Shown piece after piece: positions 1-8,318 of a DNA stretch of 64,000 bases. The position numbers and the translations under genes are program-made. Numbering within the stretch: the first letter of the stretch is position 1; each line of letters opens with the position of its first letter. The stretch comes from Acidovorax benzenivorans (GTDB lineage Bacteria; Pseudomonadota; Gammaproteobacteria; Burkholderiales; Burkholderiaceae_C), in NCBI RefSeq assembly GCF_028680575.1, contig NZ_JAPCKI010000003.1, positions 124,001 through 188,000 on the forward strand. The letters are read 5' to 3'. The notes beneath the pieces are model-generated. The model was not told where the DNA came from. It searched no databases and saw only the letters and a list, made by a program, of their open reading frames with translations.

Positions 1-974
1 GGGGTTCGGCATTCGTGCATGTGCATCCATGTGCCGTTGGGGTAGTGGTGCACCTCGGGGCCGGGCCGGTGGCCCCGGATGGCCAGCTCGTGGGCCAGCC
101 ACAGTTCTTCCTGGCCCTTGGCCTCCTCGGGGATGCCGTAGCGCAGGCCTTCGCGCAGCAGTTCTTCGTAGGTCTTGCCCAGGGACTCGGCCACGGGCAG
201 GTGGGGGCGCAGACGGACCATCTGGTCATTGCTCAGCACCAAGCGGTCGTTCTCGTCGTAGATGTCCAGCCCGGCGGGCATGGCGTTGACAGCTTCGCGC
301 AGGCTGCGCTCGGCGCGCTCGGCGTCGTGCAGGGCCTGTTTGAGTGCGCGCTCCTTGTGCACTGCGTCGGTGATGTCGGAGCGCAGCACCACCATTCCGC
401 CCCCGTCTTGCAGGCGCTCGGTGATGAGCATCCAGCGGTCGCCCTCGATCTCTTGCATCTCGGGGTGGCCAGGGGCGCGGTGGCGGGCTATGCGGTCGGC
501 CAGCCAGGCATTGGTGTCTTGCCGCGCAGCCACGATGTGGCCCGATTCGGCGGCGCGGCGCAGCACGTCTTCAAAGCGGGTGCCGTGGTCCAGGGCCATG
601 GTGGTGCCTGGGCTTACCTCCCGGTACCTGGCATTGCACAGCACCAGGCGGTCATCGGCGTCATAGATGGCCAGCCCGTCGGGCAGGATGTCGAGCGTGG
701 CGCACAGCTGGGACGTGGCCCGGTGGGCGGCGTCCTGGGCGGCGCTGGCCGTTGCATGCGCTGCCAGCAGCCTGAGACTGAGCCACCAGCACAGCGCTGC
801 ACTGGCCATCAGCCCCAGCCCGGCCCCCGCGCTGACCAGGCGCATGGCGGAGTCCATGCTTTGGCGGGCCAGGGCCCAGGTCAGCAGCCCCAGTCCACCA
901 GCACCGCAAATTCCTGCCACCAGTCGGACCAGCAGTTGTCCGCTTGGGGGGAATGGTGTTGGGTTAGGGGGCAT
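1..974 (-). CDS. Membrane-anchored PAS-domain sensor, C-terminus cut by window edge
   Basis: The reading frame starts at an ATG at 974 and runs off the left edge, so only about 324 residues are visible. Two hydrophobic helices (about residues 15-36 and 46-71) are followed by a PAS-like domain (about 92-205), a charged helical linker, and a second PAS-like domain from about 229. The two domains share near-identical core motifs, [12 protein letters not shown] and [12 protein letters not shown], which suggests internal duplication. Proteins of this build usually end in a GGDEF/EAL or histidine-kinase output domain, but none is visible here. No strong ribosome-binding site precedes the start. The gene diverges from the dienelactone hydrolase gene. 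Confidence 0.8.
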   Translation of the reverse strand, partial: MPPNPTPFPPSGQLLVRLVAGICGAGGLGLLTWALARQSMDSAMRLVSAGAGLGLMASAALCWWLSLRLLAAHATASAAQDAAHRATSQLCATLDILPDGLAIYDADDRLVLCNARYREVSPGTTMALDHGTRFEDVLRRAAESGHIVAARQDTNAWLADRIARHRAPGHPEMQEIEGDRWMLITERLQDGGGMVVLRSDITDAVHKERALKQALHDAERAERSLREAVNAMPAGLDIYDENDRLVLSNDQMVRLRPHLPVAESLGKTYEELLREGLRYGIPEEAKGQEELWLAHELAIRGHRPGPEVHHYPNGTWMHMHECRT

Positions 975-1133
975 GCGCTCGGGCCGGTGCGATGGTCTGC
1001 GGGAGGTGGTCGGGCGGGTGGATGAAAGAAGAAAAGTAAAAAGGGGCGGGCAAACCTACGTCTGCGTGGTGGTGGACTGCTGGTGCATGCCCACGGAGAC
1101 GGTGCTCGCAGAAAGTCTAGCAGTGCTCCCCGT

Positions 1134-1150
1134 TTTTCGGTACCCGAAAA
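1134..1150. promoter_or_regulatory. 17-bp palindrome between divergent genes (candidate operator)
   Basis: TTTTCGG-TAC-CCGAAAA is a perfect inverted repeat with 7-bp arms, between the PAS sensor (-) and the dienelactone hydrolase gene (+). It could be a regulator site. No T-run follows it in either direction, so a terminator is less likely. The cognate regulator is unknown. Confidence 0.4.
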
Positions 1151-1233
1151 TGCGGAGCCGCTGCAAACCCCATAGACTCCGGGGCTTGCACCTTCCACCC
1201 TGTGGCCCATCCCCCTTTTTTTGGAGAAAACCG

Positions 1234-2130
1234 ATGTTCAATGACGACCTCCATGCTGACGCCCAGGCGCTGTTGCCGGGCCGCTCCACCGAAGCGGGGG
1301 CTACCCGCCGCACTGCGCTGCAGGCCGCGTTGGGCATTGGCTATGCGGTCGCGGCCGCGCCCATCATGGCGCAGACGGCCATTGCCACATCGGCAGACGG
1401 CCTGACGGTGGGGGAAGTGAGCTTTACGGTCAACGGCTTCAAGGTGCCGGCCTACCGCGCGGCACCGGCGGGCAAGACCGGCCTGCCCGTGGTGCTGGTG
1501 ATCCAGGAAATTTTTGGCGTGCACGAGTACATCGCCGATACCTGCCGCCGCTTTGCCAAGGCGGGCTACCTGGCCATTGCCCCGCAGCTGTATGCGCGCC
1601 AGGGCGATGCAACCACCTACACTGACATTGCCAAGCTGATGGCCGAGGTGGTGTCCAAGGTGCCCGATGCCCAGGTGATGGCCGACCTGGACGGCGCCGT
1701 GGCATGGGCCACGGCCAACGGGGGGGATGCCACCCGGGTGGGGGTGACCGGCTTTTGCTGGGGCGGCCGCATCACCTGGCTGTATGCCGCACACGGCCCC
1801 GTCAAGGCTGGCGTGGCCTGGTACGGGCGGCTGCTGGGGCAGGCGAGCGAGCTCACCCCCAAGCATCCCGTGGATCTGGCGCCCATCCTCAAGGCGCCGG
1901 TGTTGGGCCTGTACGGCGAAAAAGACACCGGCATCCCTCTTGACACGGTTGATAAGATGAAAGCGGCCTTGTCCAGTGGCTCGCCACAGGCCAAGGCGTC
2001 GGATTTTGTGGTGTACCCCGATGCACCGCACGCCTTCCATGCCGACTACCGTGCCAGCTACCGCAAGGAAGCGGCCGAAGACGGCTGGAAGCGTGCGCTG
2101 GCCTGGTTCAAGACACACGGCGTGGTTTGA
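1234..2130 (+). CDS. Dienelactone hydrolase family protein, exported (Tat-like signal)
   Basis: An alpha/beta hydrolase of 298 residues. The N-terminus carries [11 protein letters not shown] and then a hydrophobic stretch ending near PIMAQ, which resembles a twin-arginine (Tat) signal, so the enzyme probably acts in the periplasm. The family nucleophile is the Cys of GFCWGG and the catalytic His lies in DAPHAF. IQEIFG carries the conserved Glu typical of dienelactone hydrolases. Family members hydrolyse cyclic ester intermediates of chloroaromatic breakdown, but many paralogues have unknown substrates and nothing nearby points to aromatic catabolism. A GGAG ribosome-binding site at about 1223-1226 supports the ATG at 1234. 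A strong terminator follows, so it is probably monocistronic. Confidence 0.88.
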   Translation: MFNDDLHADAQALLPGRSTEAGATRRTALQAALGIGYAVAAAPIMAQTAIATSADGLTVGEVSFTVNGFKVPAYRAAPAGKTGLPVVLVIQEIFGVHEYIADTCRRFAKAGYLAIAPQLYARQGDATTYTDIAKLMAEVVSKVPDAQVMADLDGAVAWATANGGDATRVGVTGFCWGGRITWLYAAHGPVKAGVAWYGRLLGQASELTPKHPVDLAPILKAPVLGLYGEKDTGIPLDTVDKMKAALSSGSPQAKASDFVVYPDAPHAFHADYRASYRKEAAEDGWKRALAWFKTHGVV

Positions 2131-2164
2131 TGCACAGACCCCCGCGCCAGCCAGGTCACCCACA

Positions 2165-2192
2165 GCCGCCCCAGACCCGGGGCGGCTTTTTT
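2165..2192 (+). terminator. Rho-independent terminator after the dienelactone hydrolase gene
   Basis: GCCGCCCC and GGGGCGGC pair as an 8-bp GC stem around a 6-base loop, followed directly by six T residues. It lies 35 bases after the stop codon. Confidence 0.88.
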
Positions 2193-2220
2193 AATCTTGC
2201 ATCGGGCGTGCAGGGTTTGA

Positions 2221-2278
2221 ATAAAAATAAGCTCCAAGGCTTATAGATAAAGCGCAACAAGCTATGACTTTGGTAGCA
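2221..2278 (-). repeat. Interspersed AT-rich repeat, copy 1 (overlaps the ZIP start)
   Basis: Read on the plus strand, the core GCTTATAGATAAAGCGC and the right flank AGCTATGACTTTGG line up with the copy at 14713-14772 (GCTTGTAAATAAAGCGC, then AGCTATTATTTTGG). The ATG of the ZIP gene at 2264 and its first codons lie inside the repeat. The left half is more diverged than the right. Confidence 0.65.
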
Positions 2279-3100
2279 ATCATTCTGGCCACCCTGGCCT
2301 CCGGTATTGGCAGTGTGTGGCTGGCCGCCTTGCTCATGCGGTTGGGCCTGGGGGGCGGGGGCGACAGTGTGGGCCCACAGCACCTGTTGAGCCTTGCGGC
2401 GGGTGCCTTGCTGGCCACGGCCTTCATGCACCTGCTGCCCGAGGCGTTCGAGAGCCAGGCGGGCGCCCATGACCTGTTTGCCACCCTGCTGGTGGGCGTG
2501 GTGTTTTTCTTTTTGCTGGACAAGGCCGAGCTGTGGCACCACGGGCACGAGCACAGCCACGCAGAGCCTGCCGCGCACAGTCATGCCCATCACGACCACG
2601 GCCACGCCCCTGGCCACGGCCATGGGCACCAGCATCACCACGGCCCGCGCGCGGGCGGCTGGGCGGTGCTGACAGGCGACAGCGTGCATTGCTTTGGCGA
2701 CGGCATCCTGATTGCCTCGGCCTTCATGGCCGACATCCGCCTGGGCGTGATCGCTGCCGTGTCGGTGCTGGCGCACGAGGTGCCGCACCACATGGGCGAC
2801 CTGGTGGTGCTGCGCCAGACCAGCCCCAACCGCCGCATGGCGTTGGTGAAGGTGTCGCTCGCAGGCGCCGTGACGGCGCTGGGCGGGGTGGTGGGCTACT
2901 TCTTGGTGGGGCAGTTGCAAGACTTCCTGCCGTACTTCCTGGCCGTGGCGTCGAGCAGCTTTGTGTATGTGGCGCTGGCCGATTTGATCCCCCAGTTGCA
3001 AAAGCGCCTCACGGCCAAGGAGACCATCGCGCAGATTGCCTGGCTGATTGCGGGCATGGTCGTGGTCACTATGGTGAGCGGGGCGGCGCATAGCCACTGA
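2264..3100 (+). CDS. ZIP family metal transporter
   Basis: Inner-membrane carrier of 278 residues, probably bringing Zn2+ or another divalent metal into the cytoplasm. About seven to eight hydrophobic segments are visible. A long His-rich cytoplasmic loop (about residues 88-127, many HxH units) is typical of ZIP metal sensing or buffering. The intramembrane metal-site motifs are recognisable as VHCFGDG in TM4 and HEVPHHMGD in TM5; the second differs from the common HExPHE pattern by His in place of the final Glu. The start codon lies inside an interspersed repeat and has no clear ribosome-binding site. It stands alone after a terminator, with no metal regulator adjacent. Confidence 0.9.
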   Translation: MTLVAIILATLASGIGSVWLAALLMRLGLGGGGDSVGPQHLLSLAAGALLATAFMHLLPEAFESQAGAHDLFATLLVGVVFFFLLDKAELWHHGHEHSHAEPAAHSHAHHDHGHAPGHGHGHQHHHGPRAGGWAVLTGDSVHCFGDGILIASAFMADIRLGVIAAVSVLAHEVPHHMGDLVVLRQTSPNRRMALVKVSLAGAVTALGGVVGYFLVGQLQDFLPYFLAVASSSFVYVALADLIPQLQKRLTAKETIAQIAWLIAGMVVVTMVSGAAHSH

Positions 3101-3131
3101 GGCTGTCGAACGGGTTGGGCAGGCACCCAGC

Positions 3132-4082
3132 TCAAGCGTTGCGCAGAGCCTGGGTGAGGAACTCCAGGCAGTTTTGCACCAGGGGGGGCCTTGCGTCCTG
3201 GGCGGCATGCACCATGAGCGCTACCTTGCGCGAGATCACCGGGGCCTGCAGCGGGCACACCTTCACGGTGCCTTCGTGCAGGCTGTGGGTGTACAGCCGC
3301 GAGATCACGCCCACCGCCAGCCCGCAACGCACCAGGCTGTAGAGCGATTCGCTGTACAGCAGCTGGTCGGCACGCGCCAGATCGGCACCATGCTGGCGCA
3401 GGGTGGCCATGGCCAGCTCATAGGTGCTGCCGCGTGCAAACAAGGCCAGCCGTTCGCCCGCCAGGTCTTGCCACGTTAGGCGTGCACGGGGTGCCAGCCG
3501 GTGGCCCACGGGCAGCACCGCAACCAGGTCGTCTTGCGCCACGGCGATGGCTTCGATCTGCGGCGGCAAGTCCAGGGCCACACCTAGCGCTAGGTCCACT
3601 TCACCGCGCTGCAGCGCGGCCAGCAGGTCGTCGTTGAGTGGGTCGTACAGGCGCAGGTCCACATCGGGGTGCTGCGCCAGCCATTGCTGCAAGGGCGCGG
3701 CCAGCAGGTGCATGGCCGAGGGCAGGGCGGCCACGCGCAGGACGCGCTTGTCGTCGTGGAGCGTGCGAAACAGCCCATCGACCCCTTGCTCATAGCCATT
3801 GACCAGCCGCTCGACCTGCGGCAGCAGCAGGGCACCCTGCGCGGTAAGGCGCACATGGTGCGTGCTGCGCTCCAGCACTGGGGCGCCCAGCACGGCCTCC
3901 AGCTCGCGGATGGAGGCCGACAGCGCGGGCTGCGTGAGCGACAGGGCCTCGGCCGCTTGCCGAAAGCTCATGGCCCGGGCCACGGCCTGAAAGCTGCGCA
4001 ACTGGCGCAGCGTAGGCGCACGGTGCGCGGGAGCGGGTTCAGCAGCGAGGGGCTTGGTAGGGGGCTTGCTCATAAATTGCAT
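3132..4082 (-). CDS. LysR family transcriptional regulator
   Basis: A 316-residue LysR-type regulator. The N-terminal winged helix-turn-helix is clear (LRSFQAVARAMSFRQAAEAL then SLTQPALSASIRELE), followed by the periplasmic-binding-protein-like effector domain. An alternative start at 4073 (MSKPPTK) would give 313 residues. It is transcribed away from the adenosine-deaminase-like gene, with 60 bases between the two starts, which is the classic layout for a LysR protein controlling its divergent neighbour. I infer that it controls the deaminase-Bug operon and itself. The effector is unknown. The effector domain resembles GbpR/PcaQ-type regulators, but that is a weak impression. Confidence 0.88.
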   Translation of the reverse strand: MQFMSKPPTKPLAAEPAPAHRAPTLRQLRSFQAVARAMSFRQAAEALSLTQPALSASIRELEAVLGAPVLERSTHHVRLTAQGALLLPQVERLVNGYEQGVDGLFRTLHDDKRVLRVAALPSAMHLLAAPLQQWLAQHPDVDLRLYDPLNDDLLAALQRGEVDLALGVALDLPPQIEAIAVAQDDLVAVLPVGHRLAPRARLTWQDLAGERLALFARGSTYELAMATLRQHGADLARADQLLYSESLYSLVRCGLAVGVISRLYTHSLHEGTVKVCPLQAPVISRKVALMVHAAQDARPPLVQNCLEFLTQALRNA

Positions 4083-4086
4083 TTAT
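4072..4086. promoter_or_regulatory. Candidate LysR box at the regulator start
   Basis: ATAAAT-TGC-ATTTAT is an inverted repeat that fits the LysR T-N11-A pattern. It overlaps the first possible start codon (4082) and sits directly at the second (4073), as expected for autorepression if translation starts at 4073. Confidence 0.4.
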
Positions 4087-4142
4087 TGCGCCATCAAATT
4101 AAATCACTTCCGTTATCACCCTGCGCTGCATAGCATGCGGCC

Positions 4143-5228
4143 ATGCCCACCTTTGTCGCGCCCGCAGACCCGCTGTACACCTTTCTCCACGCCCTGCCCA
4201 AGGTGGAGCTGCACTGCCATTTGCTGGGCACCGTGCGGCGTGACACGTTCACCCACCTGGTGCGCCGGGCGGGCGCGGCCATCAGCGATGCCGAGATCGA
4301 GGCCTTCTACACCCGGGGCGAAAAGCCCGTGGGCGTGCTGCGGGTGCTGCGTGCGCTGGACGCCGAACTCATCCGCAACCCCGACGACCTGCATCGCCTG
4401 ACCTACGAATACCTGCAGGATGCCGCAGCGCACCAGGTGCGCTATGCCGAGTTCTTCTGGAACCCCACGGGCACCGCCCAGCAGTCGGGCCTGGCCTACC
4501 CGCAGGCGCTGGGCGGCATCGTGCGCGCCATTGCCGATGCCGAGGCCGATTTCGGCATCACCGGCCGTTTGATTGCAGCGATTGACCGCGAGGCCCCGCC
4601 CGCAGCTGCCACCGAGATGGTCGAATGGGTGCTGGCCCACCGGCGCGACGAGGTGATTGGCATTGGCATTGATTACCGCGAGGTAGACCACCCGCCCGAG
4701 TGGTTTGCCCCGGCCTATGCGCTGGCGCGCCGTGGGGGGCTCAAGACCACGGCCCATGCGGGCGAGTTCGGCATGCCCTGGAACAACGTGCGCACGGCCA
4801 TCGATGTGCTGCAGGTGGACCGCATCGACCACGGCTACACTGTGCTCGACAACCCGGCGCTGGTGCGCGAATGCGCCGACCGGGGCATTGTCTTCACCGT
4901 GGTGCCCACCAATTCGTACTACCTGCGCACCCTGGCCCCCGAGCGCTGGGCGCTGGACCACCCCATCCGCCACATGCCTGCGGCGGGCCTGCGCATTCAC
5001 CCCAACACCGATGACCCGACGCTGCACCATGTAAACCCCACACAGGCCTGGGCCATGATGGTGCGTGACTTTGGCTTTGGCGCGGCCGACCTGCGCAGTT
5101 TTCTCGTCAATGGGCTGGATGCCGCCTGGATCGACGATGGCACGCGCCGTGCGTGGCTTGCGCAGTGGCTGGCCGCGTTTGACCAGCAACTGGCGCAGAC
5201 CTCTGCTTTTTCTGCCGCACCGCTCTGA
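4143..5228 (+). CDS. Adenosine/adenine deaminase-like amidohydrolase
   Basis: A 361-residue zinc hydrolase of the adenosine deaminase superfamily. Metal and catalytic residues are in place: H24 and H26 in HCHLLG, H205 and E208 in TAHAGE, H230 in RIDHGY, D290-D291 in NTDDP. The family removes an amino group from a purine base or nucleoside in the cytosol. The position after HxHL, normally Asp in adenosine deaminases, Glu in adenine deaminases and Asn in N6-methyl-AMP deaminases, is Leu here, so the exact substrate is uncertain. The Bug receptor gene starts 12 bases after the stop, which indicates one operon. A divergent LysR gene probably regulates it. Confidence 0.85.
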   Translation: MPTFVAPADPLYTFLHALPKVELHCHLLGTVRRDTFTHLVRRAGAAISDAEIEAFYTRGEKPVGVLRVLRALDAELIRNPDDLHRLTYEYLQDAAAHQVRYAEFFWNPTGTAQQSGLAYPQALGGIVRAIADAEADFGITGRLIAAIDREAPPAAATEMVEWVLAHRRDEVIGIGIDYREVDHPPEWFAPAYALARRGGLKTTAHAGEFGMPWNNVRTAIDVLQVDRIDHGYTVLDNPALVRECADRGIVFTVVPTNSYYLRTLAPERWALDHPIRHMPAAGLRIHPNTDDPTLHHVNPTQAWAMMVRDFGFGAADLRSFLVNGLDAAWIDDGTRRAWLAQWLAAFDQQLAQTSAFSAAPL

Positions 5229-5240
5229 AGGAGTTTCTTG

Positions 5241-6284
5241 ATGTCTTCCCGTTTATCGCGCCTATCGGCACTGTCTTCGTCGCAATCTGCCGTGTCTTCG
5301 CGCACCCGGCGCCTGGCGGTGCACCTCGCCGCAGCCTTGCTGGCGGGCGGCTGCGGTGTGGCCGTGCAGGCGCAGCCCGCCTGGCCTGCCGCCAAGCCCA
5401 TCACGCTCATCGTGCCGTTCAGCGCTGGGGGCAGTGTGGATGTGACGGCGCGGCTGATTGCCCAAAAGCTGGGCGAGCGCCTCAAGCAAAGCGTGGTGAT
5501 TGAGAACGTGGCCGGGGCTGGCGGCGTGATCGGCATGGAAAAGGCCGCAAAGGCTGCGCCGGACGGCTACACCTTCGTCCTGGGGGCCGACAGCCCCGCT
5601 GCCATTGCGCGGCTGGTGAACCCGGTGGCGGTGCGCTACGACACCCTCAAGGACCTGGCCCCGGTGGGCTTGGTCACCACGGCCCCCATGGTGATCGTGG
5701 CGCGCCCCGGCCTGCCTGCCAACAACCTGGCCGACGTGATTCGCCTGGCGCGCGAAAAGCCGGGGCAGCTGAGCTACGCCACCTCGGGGGTGGGCACGGT
5801 GCTGCACCTGGCCATGGAGCGCGTCAAGGACCAGAGCAAGACCTTCATGGTGCATGTGCCCTACCGGGGCGGCGCCCAGATCGTGACCGATGTGATCGGC
5901 AACCAGGTGGACCTGGCCGTGCTCATTAGCGTGACAGCGGCGCCGCACATCCACAACAAAAAGCTCAAGGCCATTGCGCTGACGGACGACCAGCGTCTGC
6001 CCTCGTTGCCCGATGTGCCGACCGTGGCCGAGACCGCAGGCTTCAAAGGGTTTGACATGGTCTCGTGGACGGGCCTGTTTGCCCCCGCGCAGACGCCCCC
6101 CGCCGTGGTCGAGCGCCTGAACCGCGAGCTGGGCGAAGTGCTGCGCATGGACGAGGTGCGCGCCAAGCTGGCCGACGGCGGCGCCGTGGCGGGTAAGGGC
6201 AGTGCGGCGGAGTTTGCGCGGTTTGTGCAGACCGAAAGCGCCCGGTATGCCGCAATCGTGAAGGCCGCGAACATCAAGGAATGA
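5241..6284 (+). CDS. Bug-type periplasmic solute receptor (tripartite tricarboxylate transporter family)
   Basis: A 347-residue extracytoplasmic receptor. A long basic N-region precedes a hydrophobic stretch and a likely cleavage site at AVQA/QP. Mature-protein hallmarks of the Bug family are present: PITLIVPFSAGGSVDVTAR near the N-terminus, VVIENVAGAGG, and PDGYTF. GAAGGAG at about 5227-5233 sets the ATG at 5241; a TTG three bases earlier is less likely. It follows the deaminase gene by 12 bases, so I infer a ligand handled by that enzyme or its precursor. No TctA/TctB membrane genes are nearby, which is usual for Bug proteins in this group. Confidence 0.9.
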   Translation: MSSRLSRLSALSSSQSAVSSRTRRLAVHLAAALLAGGCGVAVQAQPAWPAAKPITLIVPFSAGGSVDVTARLIAQKLGERLKQSVVIENVAGAGGVIGMEKAAKAAPDGYTFVLGADSPAAIARLVNPVAVRYDTLKDLAPVGLVTTAPMVIVARPGLPANNLADVIRLAREKPGQLSYATSGVGTVLHLAMERVKDQSKTFMVHVPYRGGAQIVTDVIGNQVDLAVLISVTAAPHIHNKKLKAIALTDDQRLPSLPDVPTVAETAGFKGFDMVSWTGLFAPAQTPPAVVERLNRELGEVLRMDEVRAKLADGGAVAGKGSAAEFARFVQTESARYAAIVKAANIKE

Positions 6285-6333
6285 CCCGCCGACGGGGTGG
6301 TGCCTGCCGTGCAGCGCCATGCCCACCTAGCTC

Positions 6334-6347
6334 TTGACGCAAGTCAA
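6334..6347. promoter_or_regulatory. FNR/Anr-like box upstream of arsA
   Basis: TTGAC-GCAA-GTCAA is a perfect 5-4-5 palindrome that matches the FNR/CRP-family half-site TTGAC/T. It is centred about 81 bases upstream of the arsA ATG at 6422. I infer oxygen-responsive control of arsA. A matching -10 element is not obvious. Confidence 0.6.
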
Positions 6348-6421
6348 TGGGTTGGCGGGTGCGAGGGCCCTGGGGCGATTTGCGTCAGACAAAAGATGGG
6401 GGTCTGTGCCATGCTGATGGC

Positions 6422-8245
6422 ATGAACTCTGCCGCATCTGCCCCGTCCCATTCCGCTGTGGTGCGTCTGGGCCTGCTCGCCCAGCCCACGCGTTTCCTGT
6501 TCTTCACCGGCAAGGGCGGGGTGGGCAAGACCTCGCTGTCCACCGCGGCGGCCATTGCCCTGGCGGATGCTGGCCGACAGGTGCTGCTGGTCAGCACCGA
6601 TGCGGCCTCCAATCTGGATGAAATGCTGGGTGTGCCGCTGTCCAACCAGCCCGTGGCCGTGCCCGGCGTGCCGGGGCTGCACATGCTCAACATCGACCCC
6701 GATACTGCGGCCGAAGCCTACCGCCAGCGCGTGCTGGCGCAGTTGGAGGCCACCGCCACCAGCGATGAACGCGCCACGGTGCGTGAGCAACTCTCGGGTG
6801 CCTGCACCACCGAGATCGCTGCGTTCGATGAATTTGCGGCATTGCTGGCCAGCGAGGGCGATGCGGCGGGCCACCGGTTCGACCATGTGGTGTTCGACAC
6901 TGCGCCCACCGGCCACACGCTGCGCCTGCTGAGCCTGCCCAAGGCCTGGACCGGATTCCTGGCGGGCAACGACCGGGGGGCGTCGTGCCTGGGGCCGCAC
7001 TCGGGGCTCAAGATGCAGGAGGCCCGCTTCAACGCCGCCCTGGCCGCGCTGAGCGACCCGGCCCTGACCACCGTGGTGTTGGTCACCCGCCCCGACCCCC
7101 GCCCCATGCAAGAGGCCGCGCGCACCGCTGTGGAGCTGCGCGCCTTGGGCCTGGCCAACCAGCGCCTGGCCGTCAACGGCGTGTTCCATGCCAACCCGCC
7201 GGGGCAGGACGCCGTGGCCGATGCCATCGAGGCCCTGGGCCGCCAGGCCATGGACCAGATGCCCGATGCCCTGGCGCAGTTGCCGCGCGACGAGGTGCCG
7301 CTGCGTGCCTTTGACACGGTGGGGCTGCCTGCGCTGCGGGCGTTGCTGGGGGGCGGAGATGTGTCATTGGGCGCGCCTGCCGCCACGGCGGGCGTGTCGT
7401 TGCAGGCAGAACCTCTCTCGTCCCTGGCCGACGCGCTGGCCGCCAAGGGCCACGGCCTCATCATGGTGATGGGCAAGGGCGGCGTGGGCAAGACCACCAT
7501 CGCCGCTGCGCTGGCCGTGGGCCTGGTGCAGCGCGGGCACAGTGTGCACCTCACCACCACCGACCCGGCGGCCCATGTGCAAAGCCAGCTCGACGGCAGC
7601 CTGCCGGGGCTGAAAGTGGGGCGCATCGACCCACATGCCGAAACCCAGGCCTACATCGACAAGATCATGGCCACGCGCGGCAAGGCGCTGGACGACGCGG
7701 GCCGCGCCCTGCTGCTGGAAGACTTGCAATCGCCCTGCACCGAAGAAGTGGCCGTGTTTCACGCCTTCAGCCGCGTGGTGAACGAGGCTCGCAGCGCTTT
7801 TGTGGTGCTGGACACCGCGCCCACCGGCCACAGCCTGCTGCTGATGGACGCCACCGGCGCCTACCACCGGCAGATGACGCAGCAGTACGAAGGCAGCGCC
7901 AACTCCAAACACATCATCACCCCTCTGATGCGCCTGCAGGACGCGGATATGACCCACGTGGTCATCGTCACCCTGCCCGAGGTCACGCCCGTGAGCCAAG
8001 CCGCCGCGCTGCAGGACGACCTGCGCCGCGCCCGCATCGAGCCCTGGGCCTGGGTCATCAACAAAAGCGTGGCGGCTACGGGCACCAGCGACCCTTTGTT
8101 GCAGGCCCGCCTGGTGGGCGAGCAACAGCAGGCCGCACGCATTGCCAACGGCCTGGCGCAGCGCACCTACGTGCTGCCTTGGCTGGCCACGCCGCCGGTG
8201 GGGGTGGAGGCGCTGGGGCAGTTGGCGGCAGCGCCCCGGCCATGA
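6422..8245 (+). CDS. arsA: ArsA family arsenite-transport ATPase
   Basis: A 607-residue cytosolic ATPase made of two homologous halves. Each half has a P-loop (GKGGVGKTS at 30-38; GKGGVGKTT at 351-359) and the family signature DTAPTGH (159-165 and 464-470). The three cysteines that form the As(III)/Sb(III) site of plasmid R773 ArsA have clear equivalents: C128 in SGACTTE, C189 in GASCLGP and C439 in SPCTEE. Classical ArsA powers the ArsB pump, but no arsB, arsC, arsD or arsR lies in this window. The frame is open upstream to 6347; I chose the ATG at 6422 because homology begins just after it. An FNR-like box precedes it. Confidence 0.9.
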   Translation: MNSAASAPSHSAVVRLGLLAQPTRFLFFTGKGGVGKTSLSTAAAIALADAGRQVLLVSTDAASNLDEMLGVPLSNQPVAVPGVPGLHMLNIDPDTAAEAYRQRVLAQLEATATSDERATVREQLSGACTTEIAAFDEFAALLASEGDAAGHRFDHVVFDTAPTGHTLRLLSLPKAWTGFLAGNDRGASCLGPHSGLKMQEARFNAALAALSDPALTTVVLVTRPDPRPMQEAARTAVELRALGLANQRLAVNGVFHANPPGQDAVADAIEALGRQAMDQMPDALAQLPRDEVPLRAFDTVGLPALRALLGGGDVSLGAPAATAGVSLQAEPLSSLADALAAKGHGLIMVMGKGGVGKTTIAAALAVGLVQRGHSVHLTTTDPAAHVQSQLDGSLPGLKVGRIDPHAETQAYIDKIMATRGKALDDAGRALLLEDLQSPCTEEVAVFHAFSRVVNEARSAFVVLDTAPTGHSLLLMDATGAYHRQMTQQYEGSANSKHIITPLMRLQDADMTHVVIVTLPEVTPVSQAAALQDDLRRARIEPWAWVINKSVAATGTSDPLLQARLVGEQQQAARIANGLAQRTYVLPWLATPPVGVEALGQLAAAPRP

Positions 8246-8250
8246 TCAGC

Positions 8251-8313
8251 CAAATGCTATTAAAATTATAGCTATTGGCGCTTTAAGAATAAGCGCTAGA
8301 GGCCAAAATGACC
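8251..8313 (+). repeat. Interspersed AT-rich repeat, copy 2 (reference copy)
   Basis: Best-preserved copy, used here to define orientation. It contains GCTATTAAAATTATAGCTAT, then GGCGCTTTAAGAATAAGCGC and GAGGCCAAAATGACC. The arms GCGCTT and AAGCGC can fold into a hairpin. It fills the gap between arsA and the convergent response-regulator gene, so it may also act as a transcription barrier. Confidence 0.8.
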
Positions 8314-8318
8314 AGAAA

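Noticed and set aside
667..1233. Upstream extension of the dienelactone hydrolase frame to 667
   Set aside because: It would overlap the divergent PAS-sensor gene and place the signal peptide in the middle of the protein. The ribosome-binding site and signal point to the ATG at 1234.
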